Numbered from the stretch's first letter, positions 7,290 through 16,703 are shown. The stretch is 64,000 nt of DNA from Patescibacteria group bacterium (GCA_024654525.1 JANLHI010000022.1:11092-75091); one strand, 5' to 3'. Made by a program: numbers and translations. Notes: generated from the letters alone by a model not told the origin.

Positions 7290-8048
7290 CTATTCAACCC
7301 TCTTCGACTGATGCTCTTTCAAAAATCCTGAAAATCCCTTTATCATCTCCAACGGCACCGTGAATACTACTGTGTTTGACTGATCCGAAGAGATATCATT
7401 GATGGATTGCAATGTGCGAAGGTGAAGCGCTCCGTCCACCGCAGAGAGTATCTTTGCCGCTTCCGCCATGTTTTGAGCCGCGGCAAGCTCCCCTTCTGAA
7501 TTGATAATAACCGCGCGTTTTTCCCGTTCCGCTTCCGCTTGTTTCGCAATCGTTCGCTCCATGTCCGCCGGTAAACTTACATCTTTAAGCTCCACATTAC
7601 TCACTTTAAGTCCCCATTCATCCGTCTCTTTGTCCACGATTTCACGAATTCGGTCAGCAAGCTTTTCCCGATTTGCCAGAAGTTCATCTAAACTTACTTC
7701 CCCCACGATGTTCCGCATGGTAGTTTGTGCAAATTGAGAAATTGCATAGTAAAAATCCTGCACTTCAAGAATCGCTTTTTCCGCGGACTGCACACGATAA
7801 TAAATCACCGCGTTTACCGTGACCGATACATTGTCGCGCGTGATTGCTTTTTGATCCGGCACATCCACGGCTTTGATACGCATATCCACCTTCTGATAGC
7901 TTTGAAACACGGGAATTACGATCCGCCATCCCGGCTCCATTACATTACTGAAACGCCCCATCGTAAATTTCAAACCACGTTCATACTGATTCACCTGTCG
8001 CAAGCTTGCAATCAGAAGCACAACAATTATTGATATATATATCTCCAT
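7290..8048 (-). CDS. SPFH/Band 7 family membrane protein (slipin/stomatin-like)
   Basis: 252-aa protein with one N-terminal membrane segment (MEIYISIIVVLLIASL) followed directly by a Band 7 domain (NQYERGLKFTMGRF, PGWRIVIPVF, KVDMRIKAVDVP) and a charged helical tail (ADMERTIAKQAEAEREKRA). Slipins scaffold membrane microdomains and often partner with a NfeD protein, which is not seen here. The start at 8048 rather than the longer frame to 8117 is chosen because an extended -10 box TGGTATAAT ends 6 nt before this ATG, implying a leaderless mRNA. It is co-transcribed with the NUDIX gene. Confidence 0.9.
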   Translation of the reverse strand: MEIYISIIVVLLIASLRQVNQYERGLKFTMGRFSNVMEPGWRIVIPVFQSYQKVDMRIKAVDVPDQKAITRDNVSVTVNAVIYYRVQSAEKAILEVQDFYYAISQFAQTTMRNIVGEVSLDELLANREKLADRIREIVDKETDEWGLKVSNVELKDVSLPADMERTIAKQAEAEREKRAVIINSEGELAAAQNMAEAAKILSAVDGALHLRTLQSINDISSDQSNTVVFTVPLEMIKGFSGFLKEHQSKRVE

Positions 8049-8082
8049 AAGTGTATTATACCATATATAATTCATCCTTATC
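8049..8082. promoter_or_regulatory. Back-to-back leaderless promoters (SPFH and VOC genes)
   Basis: A 34-nt intergenic gap serves both genes. Leftward, TGGTATAAT sits 6 nt from the ATG at 8048. Rightward, a TATAAT sits 11 nt from the ATG at 8083. The two -10 boxes are nearly adjacent, so the two polymerases would compete for the same DNA. Confidence 0.6.
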
Positions 8083-8466
8083 ATGCAATTCCACCACACC
8101 TCCTTAAGCGTCAGCAATCTTGAAACAAGCCTTATATTTTATACAACCATGCTTGGTTTTAAAGAAATTAAGCGATTTGAGCGTCCCGACCTGGGAGGCA
8201 AAGCGACACTACTCGAACTTGGCGGATATCATCTTGAACTTTGGCAATTTGACGCGACAAAACCAAACAAGGACGATTTTTCCGACCTCCACACGCGTGG
8301 CATTAAACACCTCGCGTTTCGCGTGGAAAATGTCGAGCATGTCTATCACACACTTACCGCACAAGGCATTACCGCTACGGAACCAAAACAAGGCTCTATG
8401 GCAAAATATATTTTTATAAAAGATCCCGACGGTTTTCCCATCGAAATTCTTGAAATGCTCAACTGA
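8083..8466 (+). CDS. VOC/glyoxalase-fold protein
   Basis: 127-aa single vicinal-oxygen-chelate domain with two beta-alpha-beta-beta-beta modules. Likely metal ligands are H5 (FHHTSLSV), E52 (YHLELW), H76 (KHLAFRV) and E123 (PIEILE), the spacing found in lactoylglutathione-lyase-like enzymes. The segment KDPDGFPIEILE is typical of glyoxalase I relatives. Substrate unknown; a methylglyoxal detoxification role is possible but glutathione use is unproven. Probably leaderless; followed 12 nt later by the HIT gene on the same strand. Confidence 0.88.
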   Translation: MQFHHTSLSVSNLETSLIFYTTMLGFKEIKRFERPDLGGKATLLELGGYHLELWQFDATKPNKDDFSDLHTRGIKHLAFRVENVEHVYHTLTAQGITATEPKQGSMAKYIFIKDPDGFPIEILEMLN

Positions 8467-8478
8467 CAACTTTTATCT

Positions 8479-8826
8479 ATGCACCTTCTTCGCACCAATA
8501 AAATGTACGAAAAATATGTTCGTTTTATACATAAAGGCGGTCTTCGCGAAGAATGCGTGCTTTGCACAAAAAAACCGATTAAGTCCTTCCGTTATTGGCG
8601 CATTATTATGAATGATTTTCCTTATAACAGAATCACCAACATTCATCATATGATAGTCCCGAAACGGCACACCGTAGAAGCAAAACTCACAAAGAAAGAG
8701 AGGGAAGAACTCCAAAAATTGAAAATGAGGTATGTGAGCCCGAATTATACTTTTATTATGGAGGCATCCCATAAAGACAAGTCCATCCCCTCACACTTCC
8801 ATCTCCATCTTGTGGTGATTAAGTAA
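8479..8826 (+). CDS. HIT-family protein (short)
   Basis: 115-aa protein ending in SHFHLHLVVIK, the histidine triad HxHxH followed by two hydrophobic residues that defines HIT nucleotide hydrolases and transferases. Upstream it has CVLC, NDFPYN and HHMIVPKRH, also typical of the family. The C-terminal helices found in longer HIT proteins are missing because the frame stops right after the triad. An alternative start is the ATG at 8503. The 3' end overlaps the convergent HD gene by 8 nt. Confidence 0.85.
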   Translation: MHLLRTNKMYEKYVRFIHKGGLREECVLCTKKPIKSFRYWRIIMNDFPYNRITNIHHMIVPKRHTVEAKLTKKEREELQKLKMRYVSPNYTFIMEASHKDKSIPSHFHLHLVVIK

Positions 8827-9424
8827 GAGGAAATAAAACTTCCTTAATCCCCGCCATCGCATCAATCACCAATTGAATATGCTCGGCGCGATTGACTCCT
8901 AACTCGGCAATTCCCTGCTCAATATCTTCACGGCTTACTTTCGCCGCGAATCTTTTTTCCTTAAGCCGTTTTTCAACCGATTGCACATTGAGACTTGCGA
9001 ATTTATCCGGTTTCATATGCGCAATCGCCATCACAAACCCGCAAAGCTCATCCACCGCAAACAGGCATTTTGCGGCATTGGTATCACGTGGTACACCCGA
9101 ATATAGTGCGTGCCCCAGAATAATCCGCATTACTTCTTCCGGATATTCCTTTTCACGTAGAATCTTCTCTCCTTCAAACGGATGTCCCGTTCTTGCATCC
9201 GCATCGGGCTTGCCCGCCATAGCTTCAGCGACGGCGGGAACGGGGTACTTCTCATAATCAAAATCATGGAGTAGCCCGCAGATACCCCACAACTCCTCAT
9301 CCTCGCTATATTTTTTCGCATATGCGCGCATGGCGGCTTCAACCGACAAACAATGTTTACGCAAACTCTCCGACTGAACATATTCGGCAAGAAGCTTCCA
9401 TGCTTCATCGCGATTTGGAATCAT
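8819..9424 (-). CDS. HD-domain phosphohydrolase
   Basis: 201-aa HD-superfamily protein. Likely metal ligands are H24 (RKHCLSVE), the HD pair in CGLLHDFDYEK, H in TGHPFEGEK and a later H in ILGHALYSG. This arrangement matches stand-alone HDIG-type hydrolases that act on nucleotides or phosphorylated metabolites. No second domain is present. It converges on and overlaps the HIT gene; otherwise isolated, with no obvious regulatory signal. Confidence 0.88.
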   Translation of the reverse strand: MIPNRDEAWKLLAEYVQSESLRKHCLSVEAAMRAYAKKYSEDEELWGICGLLHDFDYEKYPVPAVAEAMAGKPDADARTGHPFEGEKILREKEYPEEVMRIILGHALYSGVPRDTNAAKCLFAVDELCGFVMAIAHMKPDKFASLNVQSVEKRLKEKRFAAKVSREDIEQGIAELGVNRAEHIQLVIDAMAGIKEVLFPLT

Positions 9425-9501
9425 ACAATCATTGTACCCATAATAACCGTATTACGGCAATTTATTTAGCAATATCTAAGTAACGTATTACAATGGTAAA
9501 T

Positions 9502-10266
9502 ATGAGATATGCGATAAAACTCGTCATAATTGTCATTGTTGCCGTCAGCGCATATTGGATATTCGGCAAAAGTTTTCATAGTGCAAAAAATACACTCGAC
9601 TTCCGCAACGCAACATACGTCATAGACAATAATCCCCTGACACTTACCAATGGAGTGTCGGAACAGGAAGCGGCGTCCGGCTCCGCAACAAAAGTCACCA
9701 CTAAAATATTCGGTGAACCAGCATATGGGGACCTGAATAACGACAGTATCAATGATGCCGCGCTGATAATGGTGCGTGATGCCGGCGGGAGCGGTACATT
9801 TTACTATGCAGTAGCACTTCTTGATGAGAGCGAAAATGCCGCACAAGGAACCAATGCCGTTCTTCTCGGAGATCGCATTGCACCGCAAAACATTGAAATT
9901 TCAAATGGGCAGATTATTGTACATTATGCCGTTCGTGCACTCGACGAACCCATGAGTACACAACCTTCACTCGGCATTTCCAAACATCTTCTCATAGACG
10001 GAAACACGCTTGAAGAAGGGAAGCGAGTAGTATTCAACTGCGCCGATGAGAAATCGATAGTCGCGATATTTCATCCCGACAACGACACACAGGTGGAATT
10101 AAAGTTAAGTGATGGACGAGAATTAAACGTACCTCATGCTATTTCCACATCCGGAACACGCTATGCAAATAAAGATGGAAATTTTATATTCTGGAATAAA
10201 GGAAATGACGCCACAATACAGGAACATGGCAAAGAGACTTTCCGTAACTGCACTATTTCACAATAG
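9502..10266 (+). CDS. Membrane-anchored protein with MliC-type lysozyme-inhibitor domain
   Basis: 254-aa protein with one N-terminal transmembrane anchor or signal (MRYAIKLVIIVIVAVSAYWIF) facing outward. The middle region contains GDLNNDSINDAALI, a short acidic Asp/Asn-rich repeat like those of FG-GAP proteins. The C-terminal ~80 residues match the MliC/PliC family: FNCADEKSIVAIF, VELKLSDGREL, STSGTRY, FWNKGNDATIQ and a terminal FRNC that would pair with the first Cys. MliC domains inhibit C-type lysozymes by inserting a conserved Ser-Gly loop, here SGTRY. No lipobox Cys is seen. The start at 9493 is equally possible. Confidence 0.8.
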   Translation: MRYAIKLVIIVIVAVSAYWIFGKSFHSAKNTLDFRNATYVIDNNPLTLTNGVSEQEAASGSATKVTTKIFGEPAYGDLNNDSINDAALIMVRDAGGSGTFYYAVALLDESENAAQGTNAVLLGDRIAPQNIEISNGQIIVHYAVRALDEPMSTQPSLGISKHLLIDGNTLEEGKRVVFNCADEKSIVAIFHPDNDTQVELKLSDGRELNVPHAISTSGTRYANKDGNFIFWNKGNDATIQEHGKETFRNCTISQ

Positions 10267-10299
10267 TTTCGGTACACCGCACGGGAAAAACCATTACCA

Positions 10300-10692
10300 A
10301 TGTTTCGTCCTATCACCACATATATTTCCCGCACGACATACACCGCATGCGTAATTTCCGGAAGTCAAAATGGGCAGAAAATAGGATTCCCCACGCTTAA
10401 CCTTGTCATCCCGAAAAATTTTACCGAACCTCACGGTATCTACGCAGGATGGGTATACATAAACACAGTGCGTTATCGGGGCGCATTCCACTACGGTCCC
10501 ATTCCCGTATTTCAAAAAAAGGATTCGTCACTTGAAGTGTTTGTTCTTGACGCGAACCTTACATCGCCTCCCGCACAAATTTCATTTGAGCTCGTGGGAA
10601 AAATTCGCGCTATCGAGAATTTTACCGACACGGACGCACTGAAAGAGCAGATAACACAAGACGTATCCGCGGTACGCATCATACTGCAATAA
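10300..10692 (+). CDS. Stand-alone riboflavin kinase domain
   Basis: 130-aa protein equivalent to the C-terminal half of RibF. The nucleotide/flavin-binding loop appears as SGSQNGQKIGFPTLNL and is followed by HGIYAGWVY and a beta-barrel ending in a short helix. Riboflavin kinase converts riboflavin to FMN. The FAD-synthetase nucleotidyltransferase half of bacterial RibF is absent, so this protein could make FMN only. It lies 33 nt after the MliC-domain gene on the same strand. Confidence 0.85.
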   Translation: MFRPITTYISRTTYTACVISGSQNGQKIGFPTLNLVIPKNFTEPHGIYAGWVYINTVRYRGAFHYGPIPVFQKKDSSLEVFVLDANLTSPPAQISFELVGKIRAIENFTDTDALKEQITQDVSAVRIILQ

Positions 10693-10726
10693 CATCGCCT
10701 CTTCTCCGCATGATACAATACACATA

Positions 10727-12022
10727 TTGAATAATCCGATATCGGACAAGGAAAAAAAGAAAAAAATATCCCGAATGTCGCGCATCTGGCGCATGCTCGG
10801 ACCCGGATTCATAACAGGTGCCGCGGATGACGATCCCTCGGGAATTGCCACATATTCGCAAACCGGTGCACAGTTCGGATACGGACAACTCTGGATGATA
10901 CCGCTTCTTTACCCGCTCATGACTGCGGTGCAAGAAGCATGCGCCCGCATCGGCGCCGTAACAAAGAAAGGTATTGCCGCGGTAATACGAGAACATTACA
11001 GTCGACGCGTACTTGCGGTTGCGGTAACTCTTATTGCCGTTGCAAATACCGTAAATATCGGCGCAAATCTTGGGGCAATGGCAGAATCCACTCGGCTACT
11101 TCTTCCGATTCCGTTTACCGTTGTAATACTTTTCTATACCGTAGTAATTCTTTTTCTTGAAATATTTTTGGCATATCCCATATATGCAAAAGTACTTAAA
11201 TGGCTCGCATTCAGTCTGTTTGTCTATCCCGCCACTTTATTTCTTATCCACGCGCCATGGGGAGAAATCATCCGCGCCACTTTTATTCCTCACTGGGAAT
11301 TTGGATTTGGATTTATATTCATCCTTACCGGAATCATAGGCACCACCATCTCTCCATACATGTTTTTCTGGCAGGCATCGGAGGAAGTGGAAGAGATACA
11401 AGATACGCAACGAACGCGTCTTTCTCAAAAATTTTTCAATACGCTCCGCATCGACAATGCCATCGGCATGTTTCTCTCACAACTCATCGCATGGTGCATC
11501 ATCGTCGTTACCGGAACAGTACTTCATCAAAACGGGGTGACTGACATTGCCACCGCCGCCGACGCCGCACGGGCACTTGAACCGCTTGTGCAGACATTCC
11601 CTCACTCGGGACTTATTGCACAGCTTATTTTTGCAATAGGTATCGTAGGACTCGGACTCCTTGCAATTCCTATTCTTGCCGGATCTGCCGCCTACGCCAT
11701 GGCAGAAGCCTTCAACTGGCGAGAAGGACTTTCACAAAAATTCCGCGATGCGCACGGGTTTTACGGAATAATTATAGTCGCAATGATTCTTGGTCTTTGC
11801 ATTAACTTTATCGGCATCGACCCGATGAAAGCGCTTATTATCACCTCCGTTATCAATGGAATATTCGCCATACCCCTTCTTCTCCTTATTGCTTTTATTG
11901 CTCGCAGTAAAAAAATAATGGGAGTACATCGAAGCGGTATGCTCTCCAATGTATTGCTATGGATTACCATTCTATGCATTATTTTTGCGGCGATTACTAT
12001 GGTCGTGATGTTCGGAACATAG
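10727..12022 (+). CDS. NRAMP-family divalent-metal transporter, divergent
   Basis: 431-aa integral membrane protein with about 11 hydrophobic helices. The opening RMLGPGFITGAADDDPSG aligns with the NRAMP first helix, but the metal-binding DPGN motif is DPSG here. The helix-6 MPH motif is replaced by GTTISPYMFFW. Such changes are known in NRAMP relatives that carry Mg or other hard cations rather than Mn/Fe, so specificity should not be assumed. The start is a TTG at 10727, six nt after an extended -10 (TGATACAAT); the ATG at 10774 is the alternative. Confidence 0.88.
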   Translation: MNNPISDKEKKKKISRMSRIWRMLGPGFITGAADDDPSGIATYSQTGAQFGYGQLWMIPLLYPLMTAVQEACARIGAVTKKGIAAVIREHYSRRVLAVAVTLIAVANTVNIGANLGAMAESTRLLLPIPFTVVILFYTVVILFLEIFLAYPIYAKVLKWLAFSLFVYPATLFLIHAPWGEIIRATFIPHWEFGFGFIFILTGIIGTTISPYMFFWQASEEVEEIQDTQRTRLSQKFFNTLRIDNAIGMFLSQLIAWCIIVVTGTVLHQNGVTDIATAADAARALEPLVQTFPHSGLIAQLIFAIGIVGLGLLAIPILAGSAAYAMAEAFNWREGLSQKFRDAHGFYGIIIVAMILGLCINFIGIDPMKALIITSVINGIFAIPLLLLIAFIARSKKIMGVHRSGMLSNVLLWITILCIIFAAITMVVMFGT

Positions 12023-12076
12023 TATGATGTGATTTGACGGATAGGAAACAATCTGATACAATTTTCGTACATATTT

Positions 12077-12118
12077 CATCGCATCCCGTTGCAGTCTCGT
12101 GGGGTGCGATGTCTGTTT
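12077..12118 (+). terminator. Terminator-like hairpin after the NRAMP gene
   Basis: Arms CATCGCATCCC and GGGTGCGATG (one bulge) around a 14-nt loop, followed by TCTGTTTTATT. It lies 55 nt past the NRAMP stop and ends just before the glycosyltransferase start. Confidence 0.65.
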
Positions 12119-12122
12119 TATT

Positions 12123-13253
12123 ATGAAAATACTTACCAACGTACACCATCGAGTCTTGGCGGGTATCAATCAAGTGGTCTCTTCTTTTGCGTCATATACA
12201 CAACGCCAATCCTCTCCCGTTGAACTCGTAGGTGTGGTGCTTGAATCGGATTCCCGCATATCATCGAAAAACTCGAAGAAATCTTCCATTCCTTGCATTA
12301 CTCTGCGTACACCACAACCTGATTTCTCGGATCTTCTTGCGCGCAGTGAAAGCCTCGAGGACTTCGCGGAAGGGTTTCGTCCTATTATAGAAATGTATAT
12401 GGATGTTATTCGCACCTCGCGTCCCGACGTAGTTCTCTTGAATGGAACATACTACCTTCCATGGTGTCTTATGACTGCGGCCGCGGCATCAAAAACGCCG
12501 ATGATACTTCATTATCACGGATCCATCACTAAAGAAACCGAATATTGGAGGGAATCAGAAAGGCGCGAACTCATGCGGTCTATGGAACGTTCTTTCCTTC
12601 GTCCCGGTATGAGATATATTTTCCCTTCCGCGCACGCGAAGCAGGTAGTGGAAGAAGATGTTCACGGCACACCACTTCCCGACTCTATAATAATTCCCAA
12701 TCCTATCCCAAAACAATTTTTTAAGGCAACATCCGTAAAAAGTAAGAAAAATGTGGGGGTGGTAAGCCGTTGGGCGCAAATAAAAAATATTGATTTTGTA
12801 AAAAAGTTTGCGAAGCTCAATGCTCGCCGGGGAGCTCCGCTTATTATCAGTGCGATCACCGACCTTGCCAATTCGGCCCCCATTCGGCAAGAGCTCGAAG
12901 GATTGGTGAAATTTCTCCGTCCGCGTACCAATGAAAGACTTGCCGAATTTTATGCACGCATGGCAATTGTTCTTTGTCCTTCTCACTTTGAAACATATGG
13001 CAACGTAGCCCAGGAATCCGTAGCAACCGGAACTCCCGCGTTAGTAAATCGCAACATGGGAGTTGCGGAAATATTTCAACGCATCGGACTTGATCGTTTG
13101 GTAGTGGATTTTGCCTCCACCGCCACCATCCATGACACTGTTGAAGACGTTGCAAAACAAGCAATAAGCAACGAAGAACGCAGGAATCTTGAGAATGAAG
13201 CGGGAGCAGAAGCCATACACAAACGTCTCATGTCCTACTTTACATCAAGGTAA
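12123..13253 (+). CDS. Glycosyltransferase, GT4-like
   Basis: 376-aa GT-B fold glycosyltransferase. The N-terminal Rossmann half has HHRVLAGINQVV and LHYHGSITKETEYW. The C-terminal half has VGVVSRWAQIKNIDF and SHFETYGNVAQESVATGTPALV, the E(x7)E-type donor-binding motif of GT4/GT1 enzymes. There is no signal peptide. It probably transfers a sugar in cell-surface polysaccharide or glycolipid synthesis; donor and acceptor are unknown. Start at ATG 12123 is preferred over the GTG at 12099. The 3' end overlaps the convergent P-type ATPase gene by 19 nt. Confidence 0.88.
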   Translation: MKILTNVHHRVLAGINQVVSSFASYTQRQSSPVELVGVVLESDSRISSKNSKKSSIPCITLRTPQPDFSDLLARSESLEDFAEGFRPIIEMYMDVIRTSRPDVVLLNGTYYLPWCLMTAAAASKTPMILHYHGSITKETEYWRESERRELMRSMERSFLRPGMRYIFPSAHAKQVVEEDVHGTPLPDSIIIPNPIPKQFFKATSVKSKKNVGVVSRWAQIKNIDFVKKFAKLNARRGAPLIISAITDLANSAPIRQELEGLVKFLRPRTNERLAEFYARMAIVLCPSHFETYGNVAQESVATGTPALVNRNMGVAEIFQRIGLDRLVVDFASTATIHDTVEDVAKQAISNEERRNLENEAGAEAIHKRLMSYFTSR

Positions 13254-15925
13254 GATTCCCTCCTCATAAATACAGATCTCACTATCCATTTTCTTCCCTC
13301 CTCGAACACAAGGAGTGTGCCCGCCATTATTACAATAACCGTCCACTCTGTTGCGCCAAGTGGAACCGTGTGAAGTAATTTTTGAAACGTCGGATGATAA
13401 ATGGCGACAAGCTGGAGCGCAATAGTGCTTACTGTAGCTCCCACGAGAAAACGATTTTCAAAAAAACCGGAGAACGCTGAACGATGCGTGCTTCTGCAAT
13501 TCCATGCGTTAAACCACTGGAATACTGCAAGCGTAGTGAGCGACACGGTGAGCGCTTTTGCGGAATCGAACTTAAGATAACTCGAGAAAATAAGGAGTGT
13601 GCCTCCGGCGATAATCACTCCCATAAATACCATTCGCAACGCCGCATGCTTATCAAGTATAAAACGCGATGGCTTACGGAAACCGCGCACAAGTAGATTT
13701 TTTTCTTTGGGTTCCATTGCAAGCGCGACATCAAGGAATCCATCGGTAACAAGATTTAACCAAATAATCTGCGCGGGGAGAATCGGCAACGGTAATTGAA
13801 GTGCAAGCGATCCTATAATTACCAATACCTCCCCCGTGCTTGTAGAGAAAAGGTAGAGTACCACTTTCTGTATCGTTCGATATATGCTTCGTCCTTCTTC
13901 TACGGCTGAAATAATATTTCCAAAATTATCGTCCAGAAGCACAAGATCAGATGCCTCCTTCGCAACTTCCGTACCTATGATTCCCATTGCAACGCCAAGA
14001 TCCGCAGCGGCAAGCGAAGGCGCGTCGTTTACCCCATCTCCGGTCATCGCTATAATTTCTCCTCTCTTTTTAAAAATTTCTATGATGCGCAATTTTTGCC
14101 CCGGCGTTACGCGCGCGAATACACTTACCGTATCAAAGCGCCGTAAAAGCTCCTCCTCGGGAAGTTCATCCAGTTCTTTTCCGGTAAGTACTTCTTCCCC
14201 AGACTTAAGTATCCCCGCTTCTTTTGCAATAGCATGTGCGGTTATTTTATGATCTCCCGTAATCATCACTACACGAATCCCCGCATGTTCGGCGCGAAGC
14301 ACCGCATCTTTTACCGACTCCCGCAGTGGATCACGCATCGCGAAAAATCCCACGAACACAAGCGGAGGCACTACACCGTTTTCTATATTTAACATTGCAC
14401 GTTCACGCATTGCGCACGCAAGTACTCGATATCCTTCTCCGGAAAGTTTTGCGAATGTATTTTCTATAGTTTCCCGTTCTTTTACGCCTATCTTTTTAGC
14501 CCCTTCCTCGGTCCATATCCGATTAGAAAGTTCCAATACCTGCTCGGGAGCCCCTACTACCGTCAGTAAGTTTTTTTTGTTCCACTCGTGGATCGTAAGG
14601 TGATATTTGGTCGAATAATCGAAAGGTATCTCAAAACGAAGATGGGCCTCTTCTTCTATATCCTTGTACCCTATTTTTTTTCCGAACACTCCAAGCGCCG
14701 CTTCCGTAGGATCCCCGGATACTTTCCATAGTTTTTCCGACTCGACATACATCGCCGTTGCATTTGTACAAAGTGAAGCGATACGCCCCATAAGCATCAA
14801 CGAAGGATGGTTTAGCGGCTCAAGGATTTCTCCATCACGCGATACGTCTCCTTCGGGTTCATATCCGTTTCCCGTAATATGGTAGGTAATTCCGTCTATG
14901 TGAACTTTTTCAATCACCAATTCATTTTTCGTCAAAGTCCCCGTTTTATCGACTGCAATGATTTTTGCTTGCCCCAGTCCTTCTACCGCTTGAAGTTTCT
15001 TTACCAGTACCTGTCGCTTTGACATACGCCACACACCCGACGCAAGCACTAATGTAAGCACGATGGGAAGTCCTTCGGGGATAACGGAAACCGCAAGCGA
15101 TACCACCGTCGCAAGCATCTGCGCCGCGGATTCTCCCCTCCACACACCAAACCAAAACAGCGCGACACTGAGTACAAACACCGCAATAATAATAGAGTTG
15201 GAAAGTGATGCAACATTTCTCTTAAGAGGTACGTCGGTATTGACAGAAACTATTTCTTTGGAAATCTTTCCTATTTCCGTGGAAATTCCTGTCGCCACCA
15301 CTACCGCCTTCCCCATGCCCGCAACCACATTGGTGCCTCTCCATACCATGTTGCGGCGATCCGAAACAGACGCCGTTGAATTTGAGAGCGTATCCGAAAC
15401 TTTACCGACAGGAACCGACTCCCCTGTAAGAGTAGATTCGTCTACGCGCAATGATTTCTCGAAAAAAATTCGAGCATCGGCAGGAACTTTTTCTCCTTCG
15501 TGAAGCACAATTACATCACCGGGAACTGTTTCGCTGTCCGAAATAATATATACCTTTCCCTCACGCACCACCGTTGCGGATCCGCGAATATATTGTCGCA
15601 ATGCACGAAGCGTATTTTGCGCCTTTCCTTCCTGAATTGACCCTACTACGGCATTGAAAACAAGCACTACGCCGATAATTATCGCGTCTGCCGTCTCTCC
15701 AATATATAAAACCACCAATGCCGCGGCTAAAAGAATATAGATGAGAGGACTTGCAAATTGAGCGAAGAAAATACTTACCAGCCCGCGCGCTCGCGGCTCG
15801 GGTAAGGCATTCGGTCCTACTTTTTTTATGCGTTCATCAACTTCGCTCGCATCAAGCCCTGATTCGCGTGAATGCAATTCTTCAAATACTTTTTCAAACG
15901 AATAGGTATGCCATGAATCACTCAT
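13235..15925 (-). CDS. P-type cation-transporting ATPase (P2, Ca2+-type)
   Basis: 896-aa P2-type ATPase with an N-terminal cation-ATPase domain, ten expected membrane helices, the actuator motif TGES (residues 167-170), VIPEGLP in helix 4 (282-287), the phosphorylation site DKTGTLT (326-332) and a hinge motif TGDGVNDAPSL. PEGLP is typical of SERCA/PMR1-type calcium pumps and of some Na+/K+ pumps, so calcium export is the likeliest role. It starts 10 nt after the uppP stop and is probably co-transcribed with it. Confidence 0.93.
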   Translation of the reverse strand: MSDSWHTYSFEKVFEELHSRESGLDASEVDERIKKVGPNALPEPRARGLVSIFFAQFASPLIYILLAAALVVLYIGETADAIIIGVVLVFNAVVGSIQEGKAQNTLRALRQYIRGSATVVREGKVYIISDSETVPGDVIVLHEGEKVPADARIFFEKSLRVDESTLTGESVPVGKVSDTLSNSTASVSDRRNMVWRGTNVVAGMGKAVVVATGISTEIGKISKEIVSVNTDVPLKRNVASLSNSIIIAVFVLSVALFWFGVWRGESAAQMLATVVSLAVSVIPEGLPIVLTLVLASGVWRMSKRQVLVKKLQAVEGLGQAKIIAVDKTGTLTKNELVIEKVHIDGITYHITGNGYEPEGDVSRDGEILEPLNHPSLMLMGRIASLCTNATAMYVESEKLWKVSGDPTEAALGVFGKKIGYKDIEEEAHLRFEIPFDYSTKYHLTIHEWNKKNLLTVVGAPEQVLELSNRIWTEEGAKKIGVKERETIENTFAKLSGEGYRVLACAMRERAMLNIENGVVPPLVFVGFFAMRDPLRESVKDAVLRAEHAGIRVVMITGDHKITAHAIAKEAGILKSGEEVLTGKELDELPEEELLRRFDTVSVFARVTPGQKLRIIEIFKKRGEIIAMTGDGVNDAPSLAAADLGVAMGIIGTEVAKEASDLVLLDDNFGNIISAVEEGRSIYRTIQKVVLYLFSTSTGEVLVIIGSLALQLPLPILPAQIIWLNLVTDGFLDVALAMEPKEKNLLVRGFRKPSRFILDKHAALRMVFMGVIIAGGTLLIFSSYLKFDSAKALTVSLTTLAVFQWFNAWNCRSTHRSAFSGFFENRFLVGATVSTIALQLVAIYHPTFQKLLHTVPLGATEWTVIVIMAGTLLVFEEGRKWIVRSVFMRRESYLDVK

Positions 15926-15935
15926 ATATCCGTAA

Positions 15936-16703
15936 TTACCTTATAATAATAAGAAACAAGACCACGAGCGCGATACGATAGACACCGAACACTGCAAGTG
16001 AATGTTTCCGAATATATTCCAAAAGAAATCTAATACTTATGATGGCAGTGACAAAGGACACTACGGATCCAATAGTAAGTATGTGCATATCCGAAAATGA
16101 AAAGGTGTGAATATTTTTTACCAAATCAAAACCTGTCGCCGCAAGCATAGTGGGAACCGCAAGAAGAAAGGAAAACTCCACTATCGCTTCGCGACGCACA
16201 CCAAGAATCATCCCTCCTACAATCGTTGCCGCCGCACGGGAAACACCGGGGATCATTGCAATCGCCTGAAAAAACCCGATTCCTACTGCGGCACGATAGC
16301 TGATATCATTTATATTTTCTACCGTTTTCCTCCCTGCAAAAAAACGTTCAAACACAATAAGCAATACCCCTCCTATTGCAAGTGCCCAAAGCACCACCTC
16401 GGTATTTCCGATAAGATATGTTTTTACGATTTTATAAAATATCAAACCGAGTACTCCGGTAGGAATAAATGCAATTATTATCTTTTTAAGCAATGCGCGA
16501 TTACATAATTCTCGCCAAAACAATACAATAACCGCCGCGATTGCTCCGCTTTGAATTGCAATTTCGAACGTTTTTGTAAAGTCAGACTGTACAATCCCCA
16601 ATATATCGGAAACAAGTATCAAGTGAGCCGTGGATGAAATCGGAAGAAATTCCGTAAACCCTTCCACAATTCCCAATAACAACGCCGAAAATCCTGAAAT
16701 CAT
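15936..16703 (-). CDS. uppP: Undecaprenyl-diphosphate phosphatase
   Basis: 255-aa BacA/UppP membrane phosphatase that recycles undecaprenyl diphosphate to the lipid carrier for peptidoglycan and other wall polymers. Signature segments are GIVEGFTEFLPISSTAHL at residues 11-28 and the second repeat MIPGVSRAAATIVGG. About eight membrane helices are seen. An extended -10 box TGGTAGAAT lies 6 nt before the ATG, implying a leaderless mRNA shared with the downstream P-type ATPase. Confidence 0.95.
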   Translation of the reverse strand: MISGFSALLLGIVEGFTEFLPISSTAHLILVSDILGIVQSDFTKTFEIAIQSGAIAAVIVLFWRELCNRALLKKIIIAFIPTGVLGLIFYKIVKTYLIGNTEVVLWALAIGGVLLIVFERFFAGRKTVENINDISYRAAVGIGFFQAIAMIPGVSRAAATIVGGMILGVRREAIVEFSFLLAVPTMLAATGFDLVKNIHTFSFSDMHILTIGSVVSFVTAIISIRFLLEYIRKHSLAVFGVYRIALVVLFLIIIR

